Source: Halorubrum ezzemoulense DSM 17463 (GTDB lineage Archaea > Halobacteriota > Halobacteria > Halobacteriales > Haloferacaceae). Taken from it: DNA of 51,807 bases. Below are positions 31,277 through 41,149 of the stretch, one piece after another. How positions within the stretch are numbered: the stretch's first letter is position 1; every line of letters starts with the position of its first letter. Where the stretch lies: NCBI RefSeq assembly GCF_002114285.1, contig NZ_NEDJ01000019.1:1-51807 (forward strand), read 5' to 3'. The notes beneath the pieces were generated by a model. It did no database searches, was not told the origin of the DNA, and saw only the letters and a list, made by a program, of their open reading frames with translations. The translations under genes were made by a program, and so were the position numbers.

Positions 31277-32410
31277 ATGACGGATTACGACGTCCGGCTG
31301 GAGGGCGTGACGAAGCGGTTCGACGACGTGGTCGCCGTTAATGATGTCGATCTGCGGGTCGAGTCTGGGAAGTTCCTCACCCTGCTCGGACCGAGCGGGT
31401 GCGGGAAGACGACGCTGCTCCGCTGTATCGACGGCTTCGAGACGCCGACAGAAGGCGCAGTGTACATCAAAGACGAGGACGTGACGAACGTTCCGCCCTT
31501 CGAACGTAACACCAGCATGGTGTTTCAGTCGTATGCGCTGTTCCCGCACATGACCGTCGGCGAGAACGTTGCGTTCGGTCTTCAGATGCAAGGGGTCGAC
31601 GGCAGCGGCGAGACCGGACGCGGCGGGGTCGGCCAGGCGGTCAAGCGCCTCGTTCGGAGGGGTTCCAACGAGGAGATCGAGTCTCGCGTCGAGGAGATGC
31701 TCGAACTCGTGGAGCTGCCCGGGACCAAGGACCGGCAGATCAGCGAGCTCTCCGGCGGCCAACAGCAGCGCATCGCGCTAGCGCGGGCGCTGATCACGGA
31801 GCCGGCCGTGCTCCTGCTCGACGAGCCGCTCGGGGCGCTCGATCTGAAGCTCCGGCAGAACATGCAGGTCGAGCTGAAAAACCTGCAGGAAGAGCTGAAC
31901 ACGACGTTCATCTACGTCACCCACGATCAGGAGGAGGCGCTCACGATGAGCGACCAGATCGCGGTGATGAACGACGGACACGTCGAGCAGCTCGGCACTG
32001 CCACCGAGATCTACGAGGAGCCCGCGACGGAGTTCGTCGCGGACTTCATTGGTGAAACGAATCTCGTCCGCGGTGATTACTCCGACACTGCCGACGGAGC
32101 GGCCATCGACCGAAACGGCCGCACGTATGTCGTTCCGTCGAATCCGGAGGCCGACGCGACAGCTGGGTTCGCGGTCCGGCCCGAGAAGATCCGGATCGGC
32201 GATGAGGCCGCCGGGCTCGACAACAGCTTCCGGGCGACGATCATCGACGAGATCTACAAGGGGAACCTCGGCAAGTTCGTCGTTGAACTGGACGACGGCG
32301 GACGGTTCACCGTCGACATGCAGATACGGGACCAGGGGTCGTACCTCCAGACGGGAGAGACGGTTCAGATCGGCTGGGCGGCGGAGAACAGCGTGGTACT
32401 CACCGAGTAG
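31277..32410 (+). CDS. potA: Polyamine-type ABC transporter ATPase PotA
   Basis: 377 residues. Walker A GPSGCGKTT (38-46), Q loop in MVFQSYALFPHMTV, signature LSGGQQQRIALARAL, Walker B VLLLDEPLGALD, and H loop in VTHDQEEALT. A C-terminal TOBE-type regulatory domain follows (from about 245). An insert of about 25 residues (QMQGVDGSGETGRGGVGQAV) lies in the helical subdomain. It begins 3 bp after potD and powers import through PotBC. Confidence 0.92.
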   Translation: MTDYDVRLEGVTKRFDDVVAVNDVDLRVESGKFLTLLGPSGCGKTTLLRCIDGFETPTEGAVYIKDEDVTNVPPFERNTSMVFQSYALFPHMTVGENVAFGLQMQGVDGSGETGRGGVGQAVKRLVRRGSNEEIESRVEEMLELVELPGTKDRQISELSGGQQQRIALARALITEPAVLLLDEPLGALDLKLRQNMQVELKNLQEELNTTFIYVTHDQEEALTMSDQIAVMNDGHVEQLGTATEIYEEPATEFVADFIGETNLVRGDYSDTADGAAIDRNGRTYVVPSNPEADATAGFAVRPEKIRIGDEAAGLDNSFRATIIDEIYKGNLGKFVVELDDGGRFTVDMQIRDQGSYLQTGETVQIGWAAENSVVLTE

Positions 32411-32528
32411 ACGAGAGTCCGAGAGACACCGATCTCGCGTTCGCGCTGACCGACGATCGTGCGAATGTCCAGCGAGACGACTCCGGCGAACGGACCGGGA
32501 CGATACGAACGACAACCGAAGCACAATC

Positions 32529-34037
32529 ATGAATTTCACAGGCACGATTCGAGACCGACACGAACAGGCGCACGAAGAGATCGCGACCCTTGATTTCGGC
32601 GCGTACATCGATGGGAAGACCCGACCGGCGAGCGACGGAGAGACGTTCGAACCGACGGATCCCTCGATCGACGAGCCGATCACGACGGTCGCGCAGTGCG
32701 GCACCGCGGACGTCGAGGACGCCGTCGCGGCAGCCGACACGGCGTACGAGGACGGCTGGGGAGCGATGGACGCGGGTGACCGGGCCGAGCTGATTCGGAC
32801 GTGGGTCGACGAACTGCGGGACAACGTCGACGAGCTCGCGCTGCTACAGACGTTGGAGGTCGGGAAGCCACTCGCGTACGCGAAGGCGGACATAGAGAAC
32901 GGTCTCGACTTCTTCGAGTACTACGCGAACGTCTCGGTCGCCCAAGAGGGCGAATACGTTCCTACGGGGGCGGATTCCCACGCGTATGTCCGCCAAGAGC
33001 CGTACGGCGTGACGGGACAGATCCTCCCGTGGAACTACCCGATTCTCCTGATGGGGTGGAAAGTCGGGGCGGCGCTCGCGGCCGGTAACACGACGGTCGT
33101 CAAACCGCCGAGTCCGGCGCCGCTGTCCGTGATCCGCGCTGCGCAGCTGGCGGACGACGTCCTGCCCGAAGGCGTGTTGAACGTCGTCCCGGGCTCCGGA
33201 GGCGACGTGGGCGAACCGATCATCGACCATCCCAATGTGGGAAAGGTGTCGTTCACGGGGTCAGTCCCGGTCGGGCAGTCGATCATGCGGACCGCGGCGG
33301 ACTCCGTGACGCCCGTCACGCTCGAGCTCGGGGGTAAGAACCCCTTCATCGTCTTCCCCGACGCCGACATCGACGAGGCGGCCGCGAACGCCGCGACCGG
33401 CGGGATGTACAACGCCGGGCAGTCCTGCGACTCGGCGACGCGGATCCTCGTCCACGAGGACGTGAAAGACGAGTTCGTCGACGCGTATCTGGAGGAGCTC
33501 TCCGGTTGGGAACCCGGCGACCCCCTCGAAGAAGGAACAACGATGGGACCGTTGGCCTACGAGGGCCACCGGCAGAGCGTCGACGACTACGTGGACGTGG
33601 GCTGCGAGGAGGGGGCAAGCGTTCTCCGCGGCGGCGAGGCCCCGGACGGTGACGAGTACGCCGACGGCGCCTTCTACCAGCCGACCGTCTTCGACGACGT
33701 CGAGCCGGGTATGCGAATCGGTCAGGAGGAGGTGTTCGGACCGGTTCAGTTCCTCATGACGTTCTCGGACTACGAGGAGGCGATCGAGATCGCGAACGAC
33801 GTCGACTACGGACTCACCGCGGGGATCGCGACCGAGAACCCGTCTGTGGCCCATCGGGCGGCCGCGGACGTGGAGGCGGGAAGCGTCTGGGTCAACCAGT
33901 ACTTCGGGACGGTCCCGGGGACGCCCTTCGGCGGGTTCAAGCAGTCTGGATTCGGCCGGGAGTGCGCCCAGCAGGCGCTCGAAGAGCACACCCGATCGAA
34001 GTCAGTCAACGTCGCGCTCGACGATCCGCCGTACTGA
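32529..34037 (+). CDS. NAD(P)-dependent aldehyde dehydrogenase
   Basis: 502 residues from the ATG at 32529. ALDH signatures: ILPWNYPILLMGWKVGAALA, FTGSVPVGQ, general-base Glu in LELGGKNPF, nucleophile Cys300 in NAGQSCDSA, and EEVFGPVQ. It resembles betaine/gamma-aminobutyraldehyde dehydrogenases. It follows potA by 118 bp with no obvious promoter and may be read with the transporter. The likely substrate is an aminoaldehyde from amine deamination. Confidence 0.88.
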   Translation: MNFTGTIRDRHEQAHEEIATLDFGAYIDGKTRPASDGETFEPTDPSIDEPITTVAQCGTADVEDAVAAADTAYEDGWGAMDAGDRAELIRTWVDELRDNVDELALLQTLEVGKPLAYAKADIENGLDFFEYYANVSVAQEGEYVPTGADSHAYVRQEPYGVTGQILPWNYPILLMGWKVGAALAAGNTTVVKPPSPAPLSVIRAAQLADDVLPEGVLNVVPGSGGDVGEPIIDHPNVGKVSFTGSVPVGQSIMRTAADSVTPVTLELGGKNPFIVFPDADIDEAAANAATGGMYNAGQSCDSATRILVHEDVKDEFVDAYLEELSGWEPGDPLEEGTTMGPLAYEGHRQSVDDYVDVGCEEGASVLRGGEAPDGDEYADGAFYQPTVFDDVEPGMRIGQEEVFGPVQFLMTFSDYEEAIEIANDVDYGLTAGIATENPSVAHRAAADVEAGSVWVNQYFGTVPGTPFGGFKQSGFGRECAQQALEEHTRSKSVNVALDDPPY

Positions 34038-34101
34038 CCCCGTCGAAAGCGGCTGACTACATCCGGTGAGAACCGATTACCCGTTGGTATTCCTCCTTAG
34101 C

Positions 34102-34124
34102 TCGGGTTTGGCCGAATATACTTC
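34102..34124 (+). promoter_or_regulatory. Shared promoter-proximal motif, copy 3
   Basis: It begins TCGGGTTTGGCCGAATAT and ends ACTTC; 19 of 23 bases match copy 2 upstream of potB. It precedes the aldehyde dehydrogenase start at 34193 (69 bp) or an in-frame ATG at 34157 (33 bp). Confidence 0.45.
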
Positions 34125-34192
34125 GGCTACATGGCGGTTATCGAGAAAGATTTTTTATGGGGGTTGTTGTATGGCCACCGAGGACACGACAC

Positions 34193-35620
34193 ATGCGCCA
34201 ACTGTACATCGATGGAGAGTGGGTCGGCTCCCAGTCGTCGGCCGAGATCGATGTCGTCTCTCCCGTCTCGGGGGAGATCATCGACACGGTCCCGCAAGCA
34301 AACGGGCGGGACGTGGCGTCCGCGGTCGACGCCGCCCGTCGGGCCCAGACGGAGCTCGAGGAAATGACCGCCTTCGAGCGCGCGGAGGTACTCGACGAGG
34401 TGACGGACTACTTCGAGGAGCACGAAGACGAGATCGCGGAGGGGATCACCGAAGAGGAGGGGAAGCCCCTCCACGAGTCCTACGAGGAGACCGAGTATGT
34501 CATCGAGTCCAGCGAGGACTACGCGCACGACGCCATCCGGCTGTTCGGCGACGTCGTCCCCTCCGAGTGGCGTGACAAGTTCGCGTACACGCAGCGCGAG
34601 CCGTATGGGCCGTGTGCCGTTATCTCCCCGTGGAACTTCCCGCTGGAGATTCCGGGCGGAAGCATTTACTCCGCCATCGCGACGGCCAACCCGGTCGTGT
34701 TCAAGCCGCCGGAGGAGACGCCGCTGACGGCGTACCACATCGCGGAGGCGTTCGCGCAGTCCAGTCTCCCTGACGGCGCGTTCAACCTCGTCACCGGTGA
34801 CGGCGAGACCGGCGCTTCGCTCGTCGCCAACGACGACATCCGCCTGATCGCGTTCACCGGCAGCAGTGCGGTCGGACAGGAGATCGCGAAGACCGCGGCC
34901 GAGCGCAACGCCCAGTGCCTGCTGGAGCTCGGCGGGAAGGACCCGATCGTCGTTCTCGACGACGCGGACGTGGAGCACGCGGCCAATAGCATCGTCTCGG
35001 GCAGCAACTGGAACGCGGGACAGGTCTGCTGCGCGACGGAGCGCGTCATCGCGACCGAGGGCGTCCACGACGAGCTCGTCGACGCCATAGTGGAGCGGAC
35101 AGAGGACCTCGTGCTCGGGGATCCCTTTGAGGACGGAGTCGATGTCGGACCGATGATCTCCGAGCGGATCCAGTCGAAGGCGCGTGCGCACTTCGACGAC
35201 GCCGTAGAACGCGGTGCGACGGTCAGGACCGGGGGCGAGACAGACGGGCTGTTCTTCGCACCGGCCGTCCTCGACGACGTGACCGAGGAGATGGCAGTCG
35301 CCACCGAGGAGACGTTCGGCCCGGTGACGCCGGTCATCACTGCGTCCTCGTACGAGGAGGCGATCGAGATAGCGAACCGTTCGCCGTACGGGCTTCAGGC
35401 GGCGGTTTTCACCGATTCGCTGGAACGCGCCCACGACGCTGCGAACCGCATCAAGGCGGGGGGCGTGTTCATCAACGAGACGAACAACTACTGGGAACGA
35501 CTGCTCCCGTTCGGCGGCTACGGCGAGAGCGGTTCCGGCGGGCGGTACGGCAGTAAGTGGCACTTAGAAGCTATGACACAAGTGAAATCTGTAATGATGA
35601 ACTACGGAGGAGCGGAATGA
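34193..35620 (+). CDS. Aldehyde dehydrogenase, succinate-semialdehyde-DH-like
   Basis: 475 residues from the ATG at 34193 (MRQLYIDGEWVGSQSSAEID); 34157 is an alternative start suggested by the promoter spacing. ISPWNFPLEIPGGSIYSAIA, FTGSSAVGQEI, LELGGKDPI, nucleophile Cys279 in NAGQVCCATE (followed by a second Cys) and EETFGPVTPV are present. It could oxidise succinate semialdehyde or another omega-acid aldehyde. It overlaps the next gene by 4 nt and heads the operon 34193-39828. Confidence 0.86.
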   Translation: MRQLYIDGEWVGSQSSAEIDVVSPVSGEIIDTVPQANGRDVASAVDAARRAQTELEEMTAFERAEVLDEVTDYFEEHEDEIAEGITEEEGKPLHESYEETEYVIESSEDYAHDAIRLFGDVVPSEWRDKFAYTQREPYGPCAVISPWNFPLEIPGGSIYSAIATANPVVFKPPEETPLTAYHIAEAFAQSSLPDGAFNLVTGDGETGASLVANDDIRLIAFTGSSAVGQEIAKTAAERNAQCLLELGGKDPIVVLDDADVEHAANSIVSGSNWNAGQVCCATERVIATEGVHDELVDAIVERTEDLVLGDPFEDGVDVGPMISERIQSKARAHFDDAVERGATVRTGGETDGLFFAPAVLDDVTEEMAVATEETFGPVTPVITASSYEEAIEIANRSPYGLQAAVFTDSLERAHDAANRIKAGGVFINETNNYWERLLPFGGYGESGSGGRYGSKWHLEAMTQVKSVMMNYGGAE

Positions 35621-36753
35621 AAGTCGTCGCGCTGGGCGGTTGCGGCGCGATGGGTCGAGCAACGTCGTGGGAACTCGCCGAAAACGAGGCGATCGACGAC
35701 CTCCTCATCGCGGACGCGGACATCGACTCCGCGGACGAGTTCGCCGCCGAACTACCGGGCGACGTCGAGACGGCGCGTGTCGACGTGACCGACCACGAGA
35801 GCGTGGTCGAAACGATCGCCGACGCCGACGTGGTCGCCAACGCCCTCCCGTACGCGTTTAACGTCGCGGTGATGGAGGCGTGTCTCGACGCGGACTGTCA
35901 CTACCTCGACCTCGGCGGGCTGTACCACAAGACGCAGGACCAGTTGGAATACGACGATCAGTTCGCCGAGGCCGGACTGACCGCCGTCCTCGGAATGGGT
36001 GCGAGCCCGGGGCTGACGAACGTCGCGACCGCGATGGGCGCGAGTCACCTCGACGAGGTCGAATCGATCCACATCCGCACCGGCGCGCGCGGCGGCGGCG
36101 AGGGGTTCGCCTACTCCGCGAAGACGATCCTCGACGAGCTGACGATGGACCCCGTCGTCTATGAAGACGGCGAGTATCGGACGCTCGATCCGCTCTCCGG
36201 CCGCGAGACGTACACCATGCCGGCCCCGGTCGGCGAGGTGGAGGGGTTCCACAGCATCCACTCGGAGCTGGCAACGATGCCGACCACCTTCCCCGGCGTC
36301 GAGGACGTCGACTTCCGCGTCGCGTTCTCCCCGGACCTCGTCAACATCTGTGACGTGCTCATCGGGCTGAACCTCACCAGCGAAGAGCCCGTGGAGTACA
36401 GGGGCGTCGAGACCTCGCCCCGCGAGTTCCTCGACTGGCACCTCGATCGGCAGCCGAAGCCCGGTCCGGCGGAGGAGTGGAAATCGTTCCGCGTGGACGT
36501 CGCCGGGACGGAGGACGGCGAACACGCCCAGTACCGGTACTCGACCGTGGTCGAGTCGCGACTCGACGACTGGGGTCTGAAGGCGACCGCGGTCTGGACG
36601 GGCGTCCCGATGGGCATCGCGGCGGTGCTCGTCGGGCAGGGCGACGTGACCGGAGCGGGCGCGAAGCCGCCCGAGGAGCTGTTCGATCCAGAGCAGTTCA
36701 TCGACGAGCTCGCGGAGCGCGAGATCGTGATCGAGGGGGAGCAGATCGAATGA
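35617..36753 (+). CDS. Saccharopine-dehydrogenase-family oxidoreductase
   Basis: 378 residues from the ATG at 35617 (ATGA overlap). It has an N-terminal Rossmann motif VVALGGCGAMGRATSWELA, then DVTDHESVVETIADADVVAN and CHYLDLGGLYHKTQDQL, as in saccharopine/carboxynorspermidine/lysine 6-dehydrogenase relatives. GMGASPGLTNVAT follows. It acts on an amine-carboxylate C-N bond with NAD(P). Given the cluster, lysine, diaminobutyrate-like or carboxy-polyamine substrates are possible; none is proven. Confidence 0.8.
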   Translation: MKVVALGGCGAMGRATSWELAENEAIDDLLIADADIDSADEFAAELPGDVETARVDVTDHESVVETIADADVVANALPYAFNVAVMEACLDADCHYLDLGGLYHKTQDQLEYDDQFAEAGLTAVLGMGASPGLTNVATAMGASHLDEVESIHIRTGARGGGEGFAYSAKTILDELTMDPVVYEDGEYRTLDPLSGRETYTMPAPVGEVEGFHSIHSELATMPTTFPGVEDVDFRVAFSPDLVNICDVLIGLNLTSEEPVEYRGVETSPREFLDWHLDRQPKPGPAEEWKSFRVDVAGTEDGEHAQYRYSTVVESRLDDWGLKATAVWTGVPMGIAAVLVGQGDVTGAGAKPPEELFDPEQFIDELAEREIVIEGEQIE

Positions 36754-38258
36754 GCGTCGACGGAACCAGCGAGCGGGAAGCCACCGACCTGTACGACCTC
36801 CTCGACCGGCCGATCGCGAACTACGTCGACGGCGAGTGGACGCGCCCAAGCGGCGGCCTCGCCGAGACGGTCGTCGATCCGGCGACCGGTGAGGCGCTTG
36901 GTGACACTCCGATCAGCACCGAGTCCGACGTCGACGCCGCGGTGAAACGGGCGGGCGAGGCGTTCGAGGAATGGCGGCAGACGCCGGTCGAAGAGCGCAT
37001 TCAGCCGCTGTTCCGGTTCAAGTCGCTACTGGAGGAGCACCAAACGGAGATCGCGGAGCTGCTCGTCCGCGAGCACGGGAAAACGAAGGGGGAGGCCGAA
37101 GGCGAGCTCCGCCGCGGAATCGAGAACGTCGAGGTCGCCTGCGGCGCGCCAACGCTGCTGCAGGGCGGGCACCTCCAGCACGCCGCGCCGGGGATAGACG
37201 AGACGGCGGTCCGCCATCCCCTCGGGGTGTTCACGGCGATCACGCCGTTCAACTTCCCCGGCATGATCCCGCTGTGGTTCCTCCCGTACGCGGTCGCGTG
37301 CGGGAACGCGTTCGTGCTCAAGCCGAGCGAGCGAACGCCGTACACCGCGATCGCGCTGTTCGAACTGCTCGAACGCGCCGGCTTCCCGGACGGCGTCGTC
37401 TCACTGGTTCACGGCGGCCCGGACACGGTGAACGGGCTGTTGGCGCACGACGACGTGGTCGGGGCCTCGTTCGTCGGGAGCACGGGCGTCGCGAAGCACG
37501 TCTACGAGACGGCGGCCGCGAACGGTAAGCGCGTGCAGGCGCAGGGCGGCGCGAAGAACCACGTCATCGTGAGCGACGCGGCGGACCTGTCGTACGCCGC
37601 CAAGAAGACCGTGAGTTCGGCGTTCGCCAACACCGGACAGCGCTGTCTGGCGAACCCGGTCGCGGTCGTCCACGACGACGTGTACGACGAGTTCGCGGAG
37701 CTCGTCGTCGACCGGGCCGCGGCACAGACCGTCGGCAACGGCCTCGACGAGGGCGTCGACATCGGGCCGGGCGTCTCCAACGAGGCGAAAGCCCGGATCG
37801 AGTCCGCCATCGAGACCGGCGTCGAGGAGGGCGCGGAACTGTTGCTCGACGGGCGCGAGCAGGCCGCCTCCGACGAGGGGTGCTTCCTCGCACCCTCGGT
37901 CTTCGGTGAGGTGACGCCGGAGATGACAATCGCGACCGAGGAGCTGTTCGGACCGGTGCTGGCGCTGATTCGGGCCGGCGATCTGGACGAGGCGATCGAC
38001 ATCGCCAACCGGAGCCGCTACGGCAACGCCGCCTCCGTCTTCACGAACCGCGGCGACGAGGCGGCGACATGCCGCCACGAGCTCGAGGCGGGGAACGTCG
38101 GTATCAACGTCGGCACCGCGGCGCCGATGGCCTTCTTCCACTTCGGGGGGCAGAAGGACTCCTTCTTCGGCGACCTGCATGCGCAGGCCGAGGACGTCGT
38201 CCGGTTCTACACCGACGAGACCGTGTACATCGAGCGCTGGCCGGACGGCGAGGAGTAG
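36750..38258 (+). CDS. MmsA-type (methyl)malonate-semialdehyde dehydrogenase, CoA-acylating
   Basis: 502 residues from the ATG at 36750 (ATGA overlap). Features of the CoA-dependent ALDH branch: ITPFNFPGMIPLWFLPYAVA, GSTGVAKHVYETAAANGKRV, QGGAKNHVIV in place of LELGGK, nucleophile Cys299 in NTGQRCLANPVAV, and MAFFHFGGQKDSFFGDLH. The branch turns malonate semialdehyde to acetyl-CoA or methylmalonate semialdehyde to propionyl-CoA. With the omega-aminotransferases it would complete a beta-alanine route, as expected from aminopropyl groups of polyamines. Confidence 0.88.
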   Translation: MSVDGTSEREATDLYDLLDRPIANYVDGEWTRPSGGLAETVVDPATGEALGDTPISTESDVDAAVKRAGEAFEEWRQTPVEERIQPLFRFKSLLEEHQTEIAELLVREHGKTKGEAEGELRRGIENVEVACGAPTLLQGGHLQHAAPGIDETAVRHPLGVFTAITPFNFPGMIPLWFLPYAVACGNAFVLKPSERTPYTAIALFELLERAGFPDGVVSLVHGGPDTVNGLLAHDDVVGASFVGSTGVAKHVYETAAANGKRVQAQGGAKNHVIVSDAADLSYAAKKTVSSAFANTGQRCLANPVAVVHDDVYDEFAELVVDRAAAQTVGNGLDEGVDIGPGVSNEAKARIESAIETGVEEGAELLLDGREQAASDEGCFLAPSVFGEVTPEMTIATEELFGPVLALIRAGDLDEAIDIANRSRYGNAASVFTNRGDEAATCRHELEAGNVGINVGTAAPMAFFHFGGQKDSFFGDLHAQAEDVVRFYTDETVYIERWPDGEE

Positions 38259-38262
38259 TCCC

Positions 38263-39828
38263 GTGACCGAGCTCCTCCTGCGCGGCGGCGCCGTGCACAC
38301 GTTCGACGACGACCGGACGGTGGCCGAGGCGGTCCTGTTCCGCGACGGGCATGTCGCCACGGTCGGTGATACGGAGACCGTTGAGGCGGCCGCGACCGAC
38401 CCGCGGATCGTCGACCTGGACGGTCGGGTCGTCCTCCCGGGGTTCAATGACGCGCACACACACTTGCTGTCGGTCGGGATCGATCGGCTCGAGACCGACC
38501 TCGCCGGCGCGGACGACCGCGCGGAGGCGCTCTCGATGCTCCGGGAGAACGCGACGGCGACGGAGCCCGGCGAGTGGGTGCTCGGCTACAACTTCGACGA
38601 GACGACGTGGCCCGACGACGACGGACACCTCACCCGAACCGATCTGGACGCGGTGAGCGAGGAACACCCCGTCGCGGCGATGCGCGTCGACGGACACGCC
38701 GCGGCCGTCAACGGTCCCGCGGTCGACCGAGTTGACCTCGACGGCGTGGAACGCGATGTGAAGCGTGACGACAGCGGGGAGCCGACGGGCGTGCTCGTGG
38801 AGGACGCCGCCGGTCGCGTGAAGCAGGCGACGTACCCGCGCGGCGAGAAGGCCCGCCGCGCGCTCGCGGCGGCGACGGAGCGAGCGCACGAGCTCGGCGT
38901 CACGTCGGTCCAGAACATGTCAGGACTTACCGCGCCACAGGAGTTCGGGAGCCCGATCCATGCGGCGTTCTTCGGCGCGTGGCGAGACGACGAGCTAGGG
39001 CTTCGGGTGACGTTTTACGTCCACTCCGGGAAGGCGGAGTCGCTGTCTGACCTCGAGATCGCGTCCGGGTTCGGCGACGATTGGCTCCGGATCGGCGGGC
39101 TCAAGACGTTCTCCGACGGCTCGCTCGGCGCGCGAACGGGGAAGATCTCCGGGACGTACGTCGACGACCCCGACAACGACGGGACGATGGTGACGACCGA
39201 GTCCGAGCTCTCCGAGCTGTTCCGGACCGCGGCGCGAGCCGACCAGCAGATCGCCACGCACGCGCTCGGCGACGTGGCGATCGACACTGTACTCGACTGT
39301 TACGAGGCGGTGCTCGACGACTACCGCGTACCGGATCCGAGACTCCGGATCGAACACGTGGAACTGGCCACCGACGCGGCGATAGACCGGATGGCGGAGC
39401 TCGGGATCGTCGCGAGCATGCAGCCGAACTTCCTCCAGTGGGCCGGCAAGGACGGGATCTACGAGACCGTCATCGGGAGCGAGGCCCGCGGCGGCAACAA
39501 CCGTTTCCGTAGCGTGCGGGACGCCGGCGTCCCCCTCGCGTTCGGCAGCGACACGATGCCGATCGGACCGCTCCACGGCATCCACCACGCGGTCAACGCG
39601 CCACACGACACGCAGCGCCTCTCCGTCGACGAGGCGATCGCGGCGTATACGCGGGACGCGGCGTACGCGGAGTTCACCGAAGCGGAGAAGGGAACACTCG
39701 AGCCCGGTAAGCTCGCTGACGCGGTCGTGCTCGGCGCGGACCCGTTCGCCGAGCCGGAGTCGATTGCGGACATTGACGTGGATCTCACGGTCGTTGACGG
39801 CGAAATTGTACACGAAGACCCGGGGTAG
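38263..39828 (+). CDS. YtcJ-like amidohydrolase
   Basis: 521 residues with a GTG start 4 bp after the previous stop. A metal-dependent hydrolase of the amidohydrolase superfamily: GFNDAHTHLL (first His pair), IGGLKTFSDGSLGARTG, ATHALGDVAID, RIEHVEL, and FGSDTMPIGPLHG with the catalytic Asp. YtcJ/NfdA-type enzymes cleave N-formyl or amide bonds. Its operon place suggests removal of an N-acyl group from an amine substrate. It is the last gene of the operon. Confidence 0.85.
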   Translation: MTELLLRGGAVHTFDDDRTVAEAVLFRDGHVATVGDTETVEAAATDPRIVDLDGRVVLPGFNDAHTHLLSVGIDRLETDLAGADDRAEALSMLRENATATEPGEWVLGYNFDETTWPDDDGHLTRTDLDAVSEEHPVAAMRVDGHAAAVNGPAVDRVDLDGVERDVKRDDSGEPTGVLVEDAAGRVKQATYPRGEKARRALAAATERAHELGVTSVQNMSGLTAPQEFGSPIHAAFFGAWRDDELGLRVTFYVHSGKAESLSDLEIASGFGDDWLRIGGLKTFSDGSLGARTGKISGTYVDDPDNDGTMVTTESELSELFRTAARADQQIATHALGDVAIDTVLDCYEAVLDDYRVPDPRLRIEHVELATDAAIDRMAELGIVASMQPNFLQWAGKDGIYETVIGSEARGGNNRFRSVRDAGVPLAFGSDTMPIGPLHGIHHAVNAPHDTQRLSVDEAIAAYTRDAAYAEFTEAEKGTLEPGKLADAVVLGADPFAEPESIADIDVDLTVVDGEIVHEDPG

Positions 39829-40010
39829 CCGAGGCAGGGTCGGTTTTCCGGCCGGAAGTCAGTACGAACGCCGTTCCAGGCGTGGAACGCGCCGACAGCA
39901 CTCGGTTGCGTGACTCAGTATAGACGGTACTCGTCGAGAAGCTCGTTGACGATCCACACGGTGGATCTCTCAGTTCGGTTTCGGTCGGCAGAACCCCTGT
40001 CCGCCGGGGA

Positions 40011-40577
40011 CTATTGGGTTGCCTCGAGGTTCTTCACAACTGTGGCGGGATTCCCCTGTACGACGACATCGTCGGGCACATCTTCCGTCACGACAGCCCC
40101 GGATGCAACTACGACGTTGTCACCGACCGTTACGCCGGGATTGAGAACCGCCTGCCCACCGATCCAGACGTTATCACTGATCGTGACGGGCTTGGCATAC
40201 TCTTGACCCGTGATCCGCTCGTCCGCGTCGAGCGGATGAGTCGCGGTGTAGATGTGCGCGCCCGGGCCGATCAGACAGTTCCGTCCGATATCCACCCGAC
40301 ACTCGTCTAATATCACGCAGTCGAAGTTCGCGTAGAAGTCTTCGTCCACGTGGATGTTGTATCCGTAGTCACAGCGGAACGGCGGCTCGACGTAACACTC
40401 CTCACCGAGCGACCCAAACAACTCCTCTAACAGATCCCGTTGTTCCTCGGCGTCGTCCGCCGTCGTTCGGTTATATCGTCTCGTGAGCTTGCGGGCGCGC
40501 TCCCGTTCGGACAGGAGTTCGGGTGTGTCGGCGTCGTACAGGTCTCCGTTCAGCATCTTCTCTTTCTCGCTGTCCAT
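40011..40577 (-). CDS. Maltose/galactoside O-acetyltransferase-like (left-handed beta helix)
   Basis: 188 residues. The N-terminal helical domain MDSEKEKMLNGDLYDADTPE is the Mac/NodL/LacA start. Hexapeptide repeats follow (IGPGAHIYTATHPLD, ISDNVWIGGQAVLNPGVTVG, DNVVVASGAVVTEDV), ending GNPATVVKNLE. The catalytic His in TATHPLD is kept. It transfers acetyl from acetyl-CoA to a sugar hydroxyl. Monocistronic. Confidence 0.9.
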   Translation of the reverse strand: MDSEKEKMLNGDLYDADTPELLSERERARKLTRRYNRTTADDAEEQRDLLEELFGSLGEECYVEPPFRCDYGYNIHVDEDFYANFDCVILDECRVDIGRNCLIGPGAHIYTATHPLDADERITGQEYAKPVTISDNVWIGGQAVLNPGVTVGDNVVVASGAVVTEDVPDDVVVQGNPATVVKNLEATQ

Positions 40578-41149
40578 AACGGCGAGTGGTTACCAACTCA
40601 GATAGGTATTCTGGCCCTCGTTCCGGAACTCCGACGAGGAGTGACACAGCCCCTGCGATCACGACTCGAAGTCGCTTTATTTGCCACGTATCCAAGCGTT
40701 AATCACACAGAGGTACAAGACAGAAGCCCGTGATTTCAGTCGTGGGTCACTGACGACCACCTCGAGACTGAGAGTCAGCGATCGCAGCCTGACGCGACCA
40801 CAAGACCGCCGCGCTCGTGGGACTCACCGACGAGTTCGACGTTCGTGTCGTCGCTACGCCGCGGCTCACTCCGTCGCCGCATCGGGGAAGGTAACCGAAC
40901 CAGGAGTAGCACAGAACTTGTCTGTGCGGTTTTTGGGGTACTGAATCCCGATAAGCGCTCTTTTAGCCCACCTAATTTCAAATATCCTATCAGAACTACG
41001 GTGGGCAAATGAGCGATAGGCCGTAGTACCACGTTTCGGGCTTGCGGCCCCTATCTCGACATGTAGTCCGCCCAAACACGTGACTGCCCACAATCTGTAG
41101 AGTCGCTATCTCATATCGAGACGATGTGTGTCACGCTCCGTCGTTTTCG
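40578..41149. other. Gap without a supported gene
   Basis: About 570 bp with no convincing coding frame. Around 40800-40870 one plus frame reads KTAALVGLTDEFDVRVVATP, a faint echo of a segment of the 979-residue protein (GFDVRVVVSP) that could be a tiny remnant. The rest appears noncoding. It separates the metabolic island from the fragment-rich right end. Confidence 0.4.

Noticed and set aside
31778-32893. Minus-strand frame across potA and the aldehyde dehydrogenase
   Set aside because: It overlaps two well-supported genes and has no recognisable fold; a shadow frame.
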